Assembly (NCBI GenBank): GCA_934169745.1
Contig: CAKPOE010000001.1
Span: 278,003 to 342,002, forward strand
Direction: 5' to 3'
From: an uncultured Clostridia bacterium
Lineage (GTDB): Bacteria > Bacillota > Clostridia > TANB77 > UBA1234
DNA length: 64,000 nucleotides
Shown: one piece after another, positions 17,129-26,928 of the stretch
Numbering within the stretch: the stretch's first letter is position 1
Layout: every line of letters begins with the position of its first letter
The notes under the pieces: generated by a model
Database searches by the model: none
What the model was told of the DNA's origin: nothing
The model's input: only the letters and a program-made list of their open reading frames with translations
Position numbers and translations under genes: made by a program

Positions 17129-18035
17129 TTGAACAAAAGAATAATGATGTCCTTTGCCTTGATATGTATGTTTGTATTGTTAATTCCTACAGTAGCGAAT
17201 GCTATGTATAGTGATATAAAAGGTCATTGGTGTGAAAAAGAAATAAATGATTTTTGCGAAAATAACATTATTTTCGGACGTACTGCTGAGAAGTTCGAGC
17301 CAGATGAAAATGTAACTAAAGCCGAATTTTGTGTGGCGGTAAACAACATTATGGGATACGAATCAGTTGATAGCGATGACCAAGAGTGGAAGGAAAAAAG
17401 CTTTGAGCTTGGGGTTGAAAAAGGATATATGCCAATAGGTGCCCCTGATGATACATTAACGAGAGAAGAAACGTGTGTAATAATTGAGCGAATGATTAGC
17501 AACCTAACTAATGCTAACGGAATAATTAATTATGAAAAATTTTCTGATTATCAAAACGTTTCAAAATGGGCAAAAGATTCTGTTGAAAAAATGGTTATAA
17601 ATGGTAAGGTTATTGGTTATAATGATAATACGTTAAAAATGAAGCGAAAAATAACAAGAGCTGAATTGGTAATGATACTTCAAAGGTGTAAAGTAGAATT
17701 TGATAGTATGAAACATTCTTCGTATGAAGATGTTGAAAGAAAAGGACTAGTTGTTGGAAGCATCGAAGAAAACGAAGACGGAGAAATGTACTTTAAAAAA
17801 CTAGACGGAGAAGTAAATTTAAAGAAACGGGGATTCAATAATTATATCAATAGAAATGCCAAATGGGTATGAAGGTCAAGATACTACGTGTGAAATTGTA
17901 TCAGGAAATGACTACATAGAATTTGATGAGTACTTTTATGAACTGACGGCAAAGAAAAAAGGAAAATCAAAAATGAAATTTTATACGTTAGACAGAAAAT
18001 ATGTAACTGAGCTTAACGTGAATGTTACAAATTAA
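17129..18035 (+). pseudogene. SLH-domain surface protein interrupted by a one-base frameshift
   Basis: Begins with TTG behind AAAGGAGG and a signal peptide (MNKRIMMSFALICMFVLLIP + TVANA). Three S-layer-homology repeats follow (SDIKGHWCEKEINDFC; TREETCVIIERMI; KITRAELVMILQRC). The frame stops at 17870-17872 after a nonsense-like tail (KKRGFNNYINRNAKWV). One base on, the +1 frame continues as NGDSIIISIEMPNGYEG ... ELTAKKKGKSKMKFYT ... ELNVNVTN to a TAA at 18033-18035, an Ig-like domain ending. Removing one A from AAA at 17825-17827 joins both parts into 301 residues. It is either a recent frameshift or a base-calling error. The intact protein would be held to the wall by SLH binding to pyruvylated secondary polymer. 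Confidence 0.8.
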
Positions 18036-18088
18036 TTTTGAACAGTAATAAAATGCTATATATAAGTTTTATGAAAGGAGTGCTTACT

Positions 18089-21000
18089 TTGAGAAAGTTA
18101 AGTAAAATTTTATTATCAACATTGCTAATGCTTGTATTGGTAATGACATTTGTAGCAGTAGAAGCAAAAGCTAAATTTCCAGATTTGAGCCCAATGCATT
18201 GGTGCTACGAAAAAATTATGGACTTTTACGAAAGAGGATATGTAGATGGTGATGATACAGGAACGTTTAGACCTGATGATACAATAACAAGAGCTGAATA
18301 TGTAAAGATAGTTAACAACTTCTTTGGATATTCAAAATCTAATAAAGCATCTGGCTTATCAGACGTTGACAACGATGAATGGTTTGCACCATACGTAAAT
18401 GAGGCTGTAAGTAGAGGATATATTACAGGTTACGAAGATGGAACATTTAGGCCATATGAGCCAATAAGAAGACAAGAGGCAACTGTAATCTTATCAAGAA
18501 TATTGAAGATAGATAATGAAACTTATCCAAAGAATCATAAAGATGGTATGGAACAATATCTAGATGGTGATGATATTGAAGAGTGGGCTTATAAAGCAAT
18601 TCATAGTTATTCAGTTCACAATTTTATAAATGGATATCCTGATAAGACAATAAGATTAATGCAAAATGTAACAAGAGCAGAAACTGTTGAGTTGTTGCAT
18701 AAGTTAGAACAAAAAGTAGAAATTGATAGACCAGGCGGAGGCGATTCTTCAACTGTTAGACAACCTAAAATTACTGTTGTAGAAGCCAACGACAGTGTAG
18801 AATGGTACAACCTAGAAGAAGCTAATTCTCATAAAAATGATGAAAAAATAACAGTACAAGTTCATACTGCTACAGAGAAAGCCACAATCGAAGTTAAAGT
18901 CAATGGTGAGCTTCAAACTACTAGAGAAGTGGTTGTAAAGAAAGGTACAACGGTAGAATTTGAATTACCAGATGGTGAATATACAATTACTGCTAAAGCA
19001 ACGAAGAAAGGATATAAGAACAGTAAAGAGGCTGTTCAAAAACATGTAAGAGTTGATACTGTTGCACCAATTGCTGAAGGAATTGAGAAAGAAGATGGCG
19101 TAGAAGTTGACGTGTTTGATTCTACAAGAAAATCTTTTGAGATTAGTGGCGTAAATGAAGAAACAGTAAAATATGCTTGGCTTGAAAAAGTTGGTAGCAA
19201 TTCTTATAAGAGAGTTTCTGATACGTGGGAAGAGTTACCAGAAGGATTAATTAAATTACCAGAAGGATTAAATCCAGGTAAATACTATTTAGGAATTACG
19301 GCTTATGATAATGCTGGAAACGTTACAACTGGATATAAAGACAGAATAGTGGTAGCTAATGATGATGGAACGGAAGAAGTAATAGAAATAGATTATACTA
19401 TCGTTACTGAAAAAGATGTTCCAGAAGAAAAGGTTGAAGAACCAGAAGAGCCAGGAGATCCAGGCGAAGACCAAGGTATAGTAACTTTCTACGCTAATAA
19501 TGGTACTGGAAAGACAACTAGTCAATTGTTTGATATAAATGTTCCTGCAAATTTAAATCCAAATACATTTACAAGAAAAGGATATAAATTTGTTGGATGG
19601 TCTACAACATCTGATGGTAAAGTTGAATATAAAGATAAGGCAACATATACTTTAAAGTCAACAGAGGGAGCAAATCTATATGCGGTATGGGAAGAGATAA
19701 AAGACCCAATCGTTGTGGCTACAAAACATACAATAAGATTTGTGGCTGGTGAAAATGGCGAATTAGAAGGAAAAACAGAATTCGTAAATGTTCCTTATGG
19801 TTCTGATTTTGAAGATGTTATTGATGTGCCAACACCAAAGGCTGATATTGGATATAGCTTTGATAAATGGAATGTAAGAGATTTTCCATCAAAAATATTA
19901 GGAGATGCTGAGTACACAGCAAGTTTCAAAATTAATCAATATACAGCTACTTTTATATTAAACAATGGAAAGAGCGACGTAGTTATAACAAAGGATTACA
20001 AGAGTGCTCTTGAAGCTCCAACAAACTTAAAGAAAACAGGATACACATTTGTTGGATGGGATAAAGAAGTACCAACAACAATGCCTGCAGAAGATACAAC
20101 GTATGAAGCAATATGGAAAATAAATGAATATACATTGACTATTAAGTATGTATATGAAGATGGAGAAAAAGCAAAAGAAACATATACAGAAAAATATGAG
20201 TTTGAAGAAGAATATGATGTTGCAATAGAAGTAATAACAGGATATGTAGCTAAAGTAAATAACAAGATAGAGACATCTGTAACAGGAACCATGGGTGCTA
20301 GCGACAGAGAAGTAACAGTTGTATATTGTTGGAACCCTAATGTTATACTAGAACTTGATGGTGATAAGGAAAATGCAGAAACAGGAGATTCAATTGAATA
20401 CACACTCGTTATAGAAAATAAGGAGAGTATTGAAACAGATGTAGAAATTAAATTACCAAGTGATGCAACAATAACAGAAGGTACACTTCCAAGCAAACTT
20501 GGTCCAAATGAAAAAGTTACAATTAAGTTTAAGAGAACAATACCTGAAGAGCATGACATTTCTAAAAATTATGAAACAACAGTAACAGCTGATGTTAAAA
20601 AAGGCGATGAAGTAAAAGTAATTGAGGATACAGCCTGCAATGGCGTAGAAAAAACAGTAGTAACATATACAGGAAAGACGCAAAATAAAAATATAACATT
20701 GATACTAGATATGTCTGGAAGTATGCAATATGCATCATGCAGTCATAATATAATAGGTGGAAGTTCTGATTGGATACCAGTACTTGGAACAGTAAATAAA
20801 AATCAATCACCAAAAACACTATATAGGTACAACAACAAAACAAAAGATAATGTTCCAACAACATACCAATTAACGCTTGATATGTTTAATAATAAAGGTG
20901 GAGAGTCTGATGGATATGTATATTGCTCAAGACCATATATGGGACATGAGGTTTATGAAAATGGTAAGTGGGTTGAATGTAAAGAAGCTAAAAATACAAG

Positions 21001-22069
21001 AATCGAAATATTGAAAGTTGCAGTAAAAGACTTCATAAACAGTATGTACGATGCGGCAAAACAAAATAAAGAAACTGTAAATATATCAATTATAACTTTT
21101 AGAGCCGATGTAACTGTAAACATTAAGGGACAAGACTTATTAAAAAATAAAAATAGTATAATTTCTATTGTTGATGAGATGTTGCCAGCTAATACAACAA
21201 ATATAAAAGGTGCGTTGGAAAAAGCTACTGAAATAATTAATGAAACAAAGAAAGAAGACATGATTAATTATGCAATATTCTTTGGCGATGGTGAGCCAAC
21301 AACGGATAAGCCAGAACACAAACCAACAAATGATAATTACAATAGATTTAAAACAGAGGTTGGTAGTGATGGTTTCGCATACGCTATAGGATTTGGTCCT
21401 GACTTTAAAAATGATAATTCAGAGGCTGCTAAAATCTTAAATAGTATTGTCACGGGAGAAGGAACAGAAGTTAGAAAGACATCTACTGCGGATGAAATCA
21501 AACAAGTATTTAAAAATTTAGCGAAAGACATTGCTGATACAGCAAAAACAAAATCTGGTGAACTTGAAATAGATGTATCGAAATTTGACGGTAACTATTA
21601 TCCAATAACAATAATGAGTGGGGATAAAGAAATAGCAACAATAGAATATGCTAAACAATTGAAAGAAAATGGTTTGACAGCAGAAAATGGAAAATTACTT
21701 TGGGACATTGCTCATTCAAGATATTCGACAACAAAAGAGTTGAAAATAAAACTAACAACAGTTAATGGAAAAGATGGAATTGATCCAAATGACGTGATCT
21801 CTCTAAAATTACCGAAATTTCCAGAAGAACCGATTAAAAGAGAGACACCAGTAGAAGAGCCAATTAAAGAAGAAGTACCGGCAGAGGAGCCAGTTAAAGA
21901 TGAGACACCAGTAGAGGAACCAATTAAAGAAGAAACACCAGCAGAAGAGCCAGTTAAAGATGAGACACCGGTAGAAGAACCAATTAAAGAAGAAACACCA
22001 GTAGAGAAACCAGTTAAAGATGAGACAACAGTGGAAGCAGAAAAAACAGTAGAAGAGGTACAAGAATAG
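18089..22069 (+). CDS. Large SLH-anchored surface protein with InlB-type repeats and a VWA domain
   Basis: A 1326-residue exported protein. Start is TTG at 18089 with AAAGGAG eight bases ahead; earlier in-frame ATGs lack an RBS. Signal peptide (LRKLSKILLSTLLMLVLVMT...VEAKA), then three SLH repeats (about 33-210), Ig-like domains (about 235-430), a Listeria-Bacteroides (InlB B) type repeat (GYKFVGWSTTSDGK), a second (GYTFVGWDKEVPT), a MucBP-like part (EYTLTIKYVYEDG), a DUF11-like part, and a von Willebrand A domain whose MIDAS DMSGS is near residue 874. The VWA has an inserted Cys-containing loop. The C-terminus is an EEPIKEETP-type tandem repeat. No LPXTG. Likely an adhesin on the S-layer. 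Confidence 0.88.
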   Translation: MRKLSKILLSTLLMLVLVMTFVAVEAKAKFPDLSPMHWCYEKIMDFYERGYVDGDDTGTFRPDDTITRAEYVKIVNNFFGYSKSNKASGLSDVDNDEWFAPYVNEAVSRGYITGYEDGTFRPYEPIRRQEATVILSRILKIDNETYPKNHKDGMEQYLDGDDIEEWAYKAIHSYSVHNFINGYPDKTIRLMQNVTRAETVELLHKLEQKVEIDRPGGGDSSTVRQPKITVVEANDSVEWYNLEEANSHKNDEKITVQVHTATEKATIEVKVNGELQTTREVVVKKGTTVEFELPDGEYTITAKATKKGYKNSKEAVQKHVRVDTVAPIAEGIEKEDGVEVDVFDSTRKSFEISGVNEETVKYAWLEKVGSNSYKRVSDTWEELPEGLIKLPEGLNPGKYYLGITAYDNAGNVTTGYKDRIVVANDDGTEEVIEIDYTIVTEKDVPEEKVEEPEEPGDPGEDQGIVTFYANNGTGKTTSQLFDINVPANLNPNTFTRKGYKFVGWSTTSDGKVEYKDKATYTLKSTEGANLYAVWEEIKDPIVVATKHTIRFVAGENGELEGKTEFVNVPYGSDFEDVIDVPTPKADIGYSFDKWNVRDFPSKILGDAEYTASFKINQYTATFILNNGKSDVVITKDYKSALEAPTNLKKTGYTFVGWDKEVPTTMPAEDTTYEAIWKINEYTLTIKYVYEDGEKAKETYTEKYEFEEEYDVAIEVITGYVAKVNNKIETSVTGTMGASDREVTVVYCWNPNVILELDGDKENAETGDSIEYTLVIENKESIETDVEIKLPSDATITEGTLPSKLGPNEKVTIKFKRTIPEEHDISKNYETTVTADVKKGDEVKVIEDTACNGVEKTVVTYTGKTQNKNITLILDMSGSMQYASCSHNIIGGSSDWIPVLGTVNKNQSPKTLYRYNNKTKDNVPTTYQLTLDMFNNKGGESDGYVYCSRPYMGHEVYENGKWVECKEAKNTRIEILKVAVKDFINSMYDAAKQNKETVNISIITFRADVTVNIKGQDLLKNKNSIISIVDEMLPANTTNIKGALEKATEIINETKKEDMINYAIFFGDGEPTTDKPEHKPTNDNYNRFKTEVGSDGFAYAIGFGPDFKNDNSEAAKILNSIVTGEGTEVRKTSTADEIKQVFKNLAKDIADTAKTKSGELEIDVSKFDGNYYPITIMSGDKEIATIEYAKQLKENGLTAENGKLLWDIAHSRYSTTKELKIKLTTVNGKDGIDPNDVISLKLPKFPEEPIKRETPVEEPIKEEVPAEEPVKDETPVEEPIKEETPAEEPVKDETPVEEPIKEETPVEKPVKDETTVEAEKTVEEVQE
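21824..22033 (+). repeat. In-frame 30-bp tandem repeats (7 units) encoding Glu/Pro/Lys-rich decapeptides
   Basis: Seven consecutive 10-residue units, alternating EEPIKEETPx and EEPVKDETPV, so the higher-order DNA period is 60 bp. They form the C-terminal stalk of the SLH/VWA protein. Copy number may vary between strains. Confidence 0.93.
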
Positions 22070-22072
22070 TAA

Positions 22073-22110
22073 AAAGGAGGGGCTACATTTAAAAGTATAA
22101 CCCCTCCTTT
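22073..22110 (+). terminator. Terminator of the large surface-protein gene
   Basis: AAAGGAGGGG (22073-22082) pairs perfectly with CCCCTCCTTT (22101-22110), four bases after the stop. Confidence 0.8.
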
Positions 22111-22150
22111 CTGTTTACGTTATGTGCAAATACTTTTCACATAAAAACAC

Positions 22151-22178
22151 TTGATTTTTTGCTGTAATGGTATATAAT
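22151..22178 (+). promoter_or_regulatory. Promoter of ppdK
   Basis: TTGATT (22151-22156), 16-base spacer, TATAAT (22173-22178), 60 bases before the ppdK start. Confidence 0.7.
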
Positions 22179-22238
22179 AATACCGTTACGGACAAAAGAT
22201 GATAAGACTAATATTTCAAGAATTAAGGAGGAAACAAA

Positions 22239-24872
22239 ATGAGCAAAAAATATGTTTATCTTTTTAGCGAAGGTAACGCTAACATGAGAGAGCTTCTTGG
22301 TGGTAAAGGTGCTAACCTTGCAGAAATGACTAATTTAGGTTTACCAGTTCCTCAAGGTTTCACAATTTCAACAGAAGCTTGTACACAATACTATGAGGAC
22401 GGAAGAGAAATCAATCCAGAAATCAAGGCTGAAATTACAGAGTATATTTCAAAACTTGAAGAAATTACAGGAAAGAAATTTGGAGATAAAGAGAATCCAC
22501 TTCTTGTTTCTGTACGTTCTGGTGCAAGAGCATCAATGCCTGGAATGATGGATACAATATTGAACTTAGGTTTAAATGAAGATGTTGTTGAAACATTATC
22601 AGCTAAGTCTGGAAACCCTCGTTGGGCTTGGGACTGCTACAGAAGATTCATTCAAATGTATTCAGATGTAGTTATGGAAGTTGGTAAAAAATATTTCGAA
22701 CAACTTATAGATAAAATGAAAGAAGAAAAAGGCGTAACACTAGATGTTGAATTAACAGCTGATGATTTAAAAACATTAGCAAATCAATTCAAAGCTGAAT
22801 ACAAAGATAAAATCGGAACAGACTTCCCATCAGATCCAGTTGAACAATTATGGGGAGCTATCAAAGCTGTATTTAGATCTTGGGACAACCCTAGAGCTAA
22901 CGTTTATAGAAGAGATAATGATATTCCATATTCTTGGGGTACAGCAGTAAACGTTCAAATGATGGCATTTGGTAACATGGGTGATGACTGTGGTACAGGT
23001 GTTGCATTTACACGTGATCCAGGAACAGGTGCTAAGGGATTATTTGGTGAATTCTTAACAAACGCACAAGGTGAAGACGTTGTTGCTGGTGTTCGTACAC
23101 CAATGCACATCAGTGAAATGGCTGACAAATTCCCAGAAGCTTTTGAGCAATTCAAAGATGTTTGCCAAAAACTTGAAAAACATTACAGAGATATGCAAGA
23201 TATGGAATTTACTGTTGAACATGGTAAATTATATATGTTACAAACACGTAATGGTAAGAGAACAGCTCAAGCTTCTTTGAAAATTGCTTGTGACCTAGTT
23301 GACGAAGGAATGAGAACAGAAGAAGAAGCAGTAGCAATGATAGATCCAAGAAACTTGGACACATTACTACACCCACAATTTGATCCAAAAGCATTGAAAG
23401 AAGCTGCTCCAATAGGAAAAGCTTTAGGCGCTTCTCCAGGAGCTGCTTGTGGCAAAATCGTATTTACAGCTGAAGATGCAAAAGCATGGGCTGCAAGAAA
23501 GGAAAAAGTAGTTCTTGTAAGACTTGAAACTTCTCCAGAGGATATCGAGGGAATGAAAGCTGCACAAGGTATCTTAACAGTTCGTGGTGGTAGAACATCT
23601 CATGCTGCCGTTGTTGCTCGTGGTATGGGTAAATGCTGCGTATCTGGCTGCAGTGAAATCGTAATGGACGAAGAAAACAAGAAATTCACATTAGGTGGAA
23701 AGACATATCATGAAGGAGATGTTATTTCTCTTGATGGTTCTACAGGTAATATTTATGATGGTTCAATCCCAACAGTTGACGCTACAATAGGCGGAGACTT
23801 TGGTAGAATTATGGCTTGGGCTGATAAATATAGAGTACTAGAAGTTAGAACAAATGCTGATACACCAACAGATGCTAAGAAAGCTAGAGAACTTGGTGCA
23901 CAAGGTATCGGATTATGTCGTACAGAGCATATGTTCTTTGATGGTGACAGAATTGCTGCAATCAGAGAAATGATTTGTTCAGATACAGTTGAACAAAGAA
24001 AAGCAGCTCTTGCTAAATTAGAGCCAATGCAACAAGGTGACTTTGAGCAACTATTTGAAACAATGGATGGTTACGAAGTTACAATAAGATTCTTAGACCC
24101 ACCTCTACATGAATTCGTTCCAACAGAGGAAAAAGATATTGAATTATTAGCTAAGACACAAGGAAAGACAGTAGAAGAAATCAAAGCTATAATTGCTAGT
24201 CTTCATGAATTCAACCCAATGATGGGACACAGAGGATGCCGTCTAGCTGTTACATTCCCAGAAATAGCTGAGATGCAAACAGAAGCAGTTATTAAAGCTG
24301 CAATCAATGTTTCTAAGAAGATTGGTAAGATGATTACACCAGAAATCATGATACCACTTGTTGGAGAGGTAAAAGAATTGAAATACGTAAAAGACGTAGT
24401 ATGTGCTACAGCTGATAAGATAATTGCAGAAGCAGGAATTGATATGAAGTATCAAGTTGGTACAATGATAGAGATTCCAAGAGCTGCATTAACAGCTGAT
24501 GAAATAGCTAAAGAAGCTGAATTCTTCTCTTTCGGAACAAATGACTTAACACAAATGACATTTGGATTCTCAAGAGATGATGCTGGTAAATTCTTAGGAG
24601 CTTACTATGATAAGAAGATATATGAAAATGACCCATTTGCTAAACTTGACCAAGTTGGTGTTGGTAAATTAGTAAAAATGGCTGTTGAACTTGGTAAACA
24701 AACAAGACCAAATATCAAATTAGGTATTTGTGGAGAACATGGTGGAGATCCTTCAACAATTGAATTCTGCCACAACGTTGGATTAACATACGTATCATGC
24801 TCACCATTCAGAGTTCCTGTTGCAAGATTAGCTGCAGCACAAGCTCAAATCAAAAATCCAAGAACAAAATAG
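22239..24872 (+). CDS. ppdK: Pyruvate, phosphate dikinase
   Basis: An 877-residue enzyme of full family length, interconverting pyruvate + ATP + Pi with PEP + AMP + PPi. The nucleotide-binding domain opens with LLGGKGANLAEMTNLGLPVP and has RSGARASMPGMMDT. The swivelling phosphohistidine domain has GGRTSHAAVVARGMGK with His455. The PEP/pyruvate barrel has RTEHMFF, FFSFGTNDLTQMTFG and GICGEHGGDP. In anaerobes it works with pyrophosphate-linked glycolysis; a pyrophosphatase gene follows at 25199. Codons here are more biased than in the neighbours, consistent with high expression. ATG behind AAGGAGG; own promoter and terminator, so a single-gene unit. Confidence 0.98.
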   Translation: MSKKYVYLFSEGNANMRELLGGKGANLAEMTNLGLPVPQGFTISTEACTQYYEDGREINPEIKAEITEYISKLEEITGKKFGDKENPLLVSVRSGARASMPGMMDTILNLGLNEDVVETLSAKSGNPRWAWDCYRRFIQMYSDVVMEVGKKYFEQLIDKMKEEKGVTLDVELTADDLKTLANQFKAEYKDKIGTDFPSDPVEQLWGAIKAVFRSWDNPRANVYRRDNDIPYSWGTAVNVQMMAFGNMGDDCGTGVAFTRDPGTGAKGLFGEFLTNAQGEDVVAGVRTPMHISEMADKFPEAFEQFKDVCQKLEKHYRDMQDMEFTVEHGKLYMLQTRNGKRTAQASLKIACDLVDEGMRTEEEAVAMIDPRNLDTLLHPQFDPKALKEAAPIGKALGASPGAACGKIVFTAEDAKAWAARKEKVVLVRLETSPEDIEGMKAAQGILTVRGGRTSHAAVVARGMGKCCVSGCSEIVMDEENKKFTLGGKTYHEGDVISLDGSTGNIYDGSIPTVDATIGGDFGRIMAWADKYRVLEVRTNADTPTDAKKARELGAQGIGLCRTEHMFFDGDRIAAIREMICSDTVEQRKAALAKLEPMQQGDFEQLFETMDGYEVTIRFLDPPLHEFVPTEEKDIELLAKTQGKTVEEIKAIIASLHEFNPMMGHRGCRLAVTFPEIAEMQTEAVIKAAINVSKKIGKMITPEIMIPLVGEVKELKYVKDVVCATADKIIAEAGIDMKYQVGTMIEIPRAALTADEIAKEAEFFSFGTNDLTQMTFGFSRDDAGKFLGAYYDKKIYENDPFAKLDQVGVGKLVKMAVELGKQTRPNIKLGICGEHGGDPSTIEFCHNVGLTYVSCSPFRVPVARLAAAQAQIKNPRTK

Positions 24873-24883
24873 TAATTAAACAC

Positions 24884-24917
24884 AAAAAGAAGTCAACTGT
24901 TTGGTTGACTTCTTTTT
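24884..24917 (+). terminator. Terminator of ppdK
   Basis: A 14-bp perfect stem, AAAAAGAAGTCAAC (24884-24897) with GTTGACTTCTTTTT (24904-24917), six-base loop. Confidence 0.95.
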
Positions 24918-24933
24918 ATATTTTTAATAGAAA

Positions 24934-25003
24934 TGGACAATTTTCCGGCAGCCACTTTTTCGTTCATTTTTGAACAATTTTCCGGCTGCCTCTTTTTCGT
25001 TCA
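24934..25003 (+). repeat. Intergenic 33-bp inverted-end repeat, locus B (2 tandem copies)
   Basis: Copies at 24934-24966 (first arm TGGACAA) and 24971-25003 (variant core CCGGCTGCCTC), spaced by TTTT for a 37-bp period. The rest of the 325-base gap between ppdK and ppa holds the ppdK terminator and another inverted repeat; no gene is seen. Confidence 0.93.
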
Positions 25004-25028
25004 AAACAGACTGCACGAAAAAGCGAAG

Positions 25029-25063
25029 CGCCAAATGTGTACGTTTTTGGTGCACATTTGGCG
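25029..25063. repeat. Separate 11-bp inverted repeat upstream of ppa
   Basis: CGCCAAATGTG (25029-25039) pairs with CACATTTGGCG (25053-25063) around a 13-base loop. It differs from the 33-bp family. No T-run follows, so a simple terminator is unlikely. Confidence 0.75.
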
Positions 25064-25198
25064 GGCTGGACGAAAATGCAACATATGAACATTGCACTAC
25101 ACTTTTGTTTTACAGGTCGCCGAGACCATACGATGAAAAACTTTTTGTTGTTTTTTATATTTTGTTGTGATAAGATTGTTTTGACAAGGAGGACGAGT

Positions 25199-25729
25199 AT
25201 GAATATTTGGCATGATTTAGATAAAAAAAGAGTTACGCCTGAGAAGTTTACAGCGGTTATAGAAATCTCAAAAGGTGGAAAAAACAAATATGAGTTGGAT
25301 AAAGAAACAGGAATGCTTAGGCTAGATAGAGTTTTATATACTTCTACTCATTACCCGGCTAATTATGGATTTATTCCCAAAACTTATGCTGAAGACAATG
25401 ATCCGCTTGATGTTTTAGTTCTTTGTCAGGAACAAATTTTACCACTCACATTGGTTGAGTGTTATCCAATAGGAATTTTAGAAATGCTTGATAATGACGA
25501 ATCGGATGAGAAGATTATTGCGGTTCCAGTGAACGACCCATCATATTGTGACTATAAAGACATTTCTGAGTTACCATCACATTTGTTTGATGAAATTTCT
25601 CACTTTTTTGAAGTGTATAAAATATTGGAAGATAAACATACGGCGGTTCAAAAAATAAGTGATAGGAGTGTAGCTATAAAGAGTATTAAGGATTCAATTG
25701 AAAGGTATGAAGAAAAGTTTTCAAATTAG
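25199..25729 (+). CDS. ppa: Inorganic pyrophosphatase, family I
   Basis: A 176-residue soluble enzyme hydrolysing PPi to phosphate. The signature DNDPLDVLV with its three Asp metal ligands is present after HYPANYGFIPKTYAE, and a later acidic patch (VNDPSYCDYKDI) matches the family. I choose the ATG of MNIWHDLDKK behind AAGGAGG; the open frame extends 54 codons upstream but has no RBS there and runs through intergenic DNA. It pulls PPi-yielding reactions forward and is the first gene of a likely operon with the TPR protein and uppP. Confidence 0.92.
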   Translation: MNIWHDLDKKRVTPEKFTAVIEISKGGKNKYELDKETGMLRLDRVLYTSTHYPANYGFIPKTYAEDNDPLDVLVLCQEQILPLTLVECYPIGILEMLDNDESDEKIIAVPVNDPSYCDYKDISELPSHLFDEISHFFEVYKILEDKHTAVQKISDRSVAIKSIKDSIERYEEKFSN

Positions 25730-25747
25730 AAAGGAAAGTAGTAAGAA

Positions 25748-26917
25748 ATGTTGTTTGAAAGAATTGTTTTTAGCCTATTGTGTCTTGGGCTTCTAGCATA
25801 TGTAGTACATAGTTTTATCAAGACACGAAATAATATGATACTTGCAATGATTGCCTTTCAGATTATTGCGTGTATTGTAAATATTTTATCTCTTATTAAT
25901 GGAATTTTTCCATCAACTATTATACAAATTTATATTTGTGTGATGGGAGTATTGGCACCAATTTGTCTATTTGTTTTGGAATATTTGAAGATAGATATAT
26001 ATAAGGTCGCGGATTTGAAGTTCGGTGATGATTATATGAAATCTGGTGAATATGAGAAAGCAATTTCAAGTTTTAAAAAGGCATTAACCAGAGATCCAAG
26101 TGATAGTACTATTTTTGCAAGACTTGGAAATGCATATAATGCAATAGGAGATAGAAGAACTGCTTTTGATAGATTTGCAAAAGCAGTGGAATTAAATAGA
26201 AATGATTATAAGTCATACTACGAGATTGGAATTATATTTAATGAATTGGGTAAGAAAAATGATGCAAGAGTTGTACTTGATAACGCATTAAGAATTAAAC
26301 CTGATTTTACACAGGCATCAGAATTACTAGCACTAGTTTTATGTGCATTGAACAAATATGATGAAGCAATAAATGTATACAAAGATGCAATAAAGTATAG
26401 TCCGGATAATTATCAATTATATTATAGTATGGGTATTGTTAGGACAGAGCTTAGAGATTTTAATGAAGCTAGAGAGTGCTATGAAAAAGCAATCGAGTTA
26501 AAGCCAGATTTGTATGAAGCGTTCTTTAGTTTAGGACAAATTCATTTACTAATGGGAGAACTTTTAGAGGCCGAGAGAATGTTTAAACGTTCTTTGTATG
26601 ATAAAGATTTAGCTGCTAAGTCATATTATCAACTAGCTAAAGTATATATATTAAATGATGAAGAAATTAAAGCTGTAACATATTTAGAATATGCATTTGA
26701 AATAGATGCTTCATACCGCTATAAAGCGGAATCTGAACCACTATTTAAAAAAATAAAAGACTACTTAACTGGAATACATATGGTTTCACAGGCACAAATG
26801 AAGTTAGAACAAGAAATTAATGAGAAAGTGAACGAAAAATATTCTAATTCAGAGTACGAGCAAATGGAGATTGGAGACGAAGCCTTCAATTATATGGATA
26901 AGTATTCTGGAAAGTAA
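25748..26917 (+). CDS. Membrane-anchored TPR-repeat protein
   Basis: A 389-residue protein with three N-terminal hydrophobic helices (about 2-22, 28-48, 55-78) and then about seven tetratricopeptide repeats (residues ~92-330), for example SGEYEKAISSFKKALTRDPS and LRDFNEARECYEKAIELKPD. The C-terminal ~60 residues are charged and helical. TPR arrays bind partner proteins; here the array faces the cytoplasm if the helices act as drawn. Lies 18 bases after ppa and 11 bases before uppP. Partner unknown; its place beside cell-wall lipid recycling makes an envelope role possible. Confidence 0.8.
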   Translation: MLFERIVFSLLCLGLLAYVVHSFIKTRNNMILAMIAFQIIACIVNILSLINGIFPSTIIQIYICVMGVLAPICLFVLEYLKIDIYKVADLKFGDDYMKSGEYEKAISSFKKALTRDPSDSTIFARLGNAYNAIGDRRTAFDRFAKAVELNRNDYKSYYEIGIIFNELGKKNDARVVLDNALRIKPDFTQASELLALVLCALNKYDEAINVYKDAIKYSPDNYQLYYSMGIVRTELRDFNEARECYEKAIELKPDLYEAFFSLGQIHLLMGELLEAERMFKRSLYDKDLAAKSYYQLAKVYILNDEEIKAVTYLEYAFEIDASYRYKAESEPLFKKIKDYLTGIHMVSQAQMKLEQEINEKVNEKYSNSEYEQMEIGDEAFNYMDKYSGK

Positions 26918-26928
26918 AGGAGACTTTT

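Noticed and set aside
21809..22063. Long antisense frame opposite the decapeptide repeats
   Set aside because: It is a by-product of the 30-bp repeat periodicity (Trp/Phe/Cys-rich nonsense) with no RBS.
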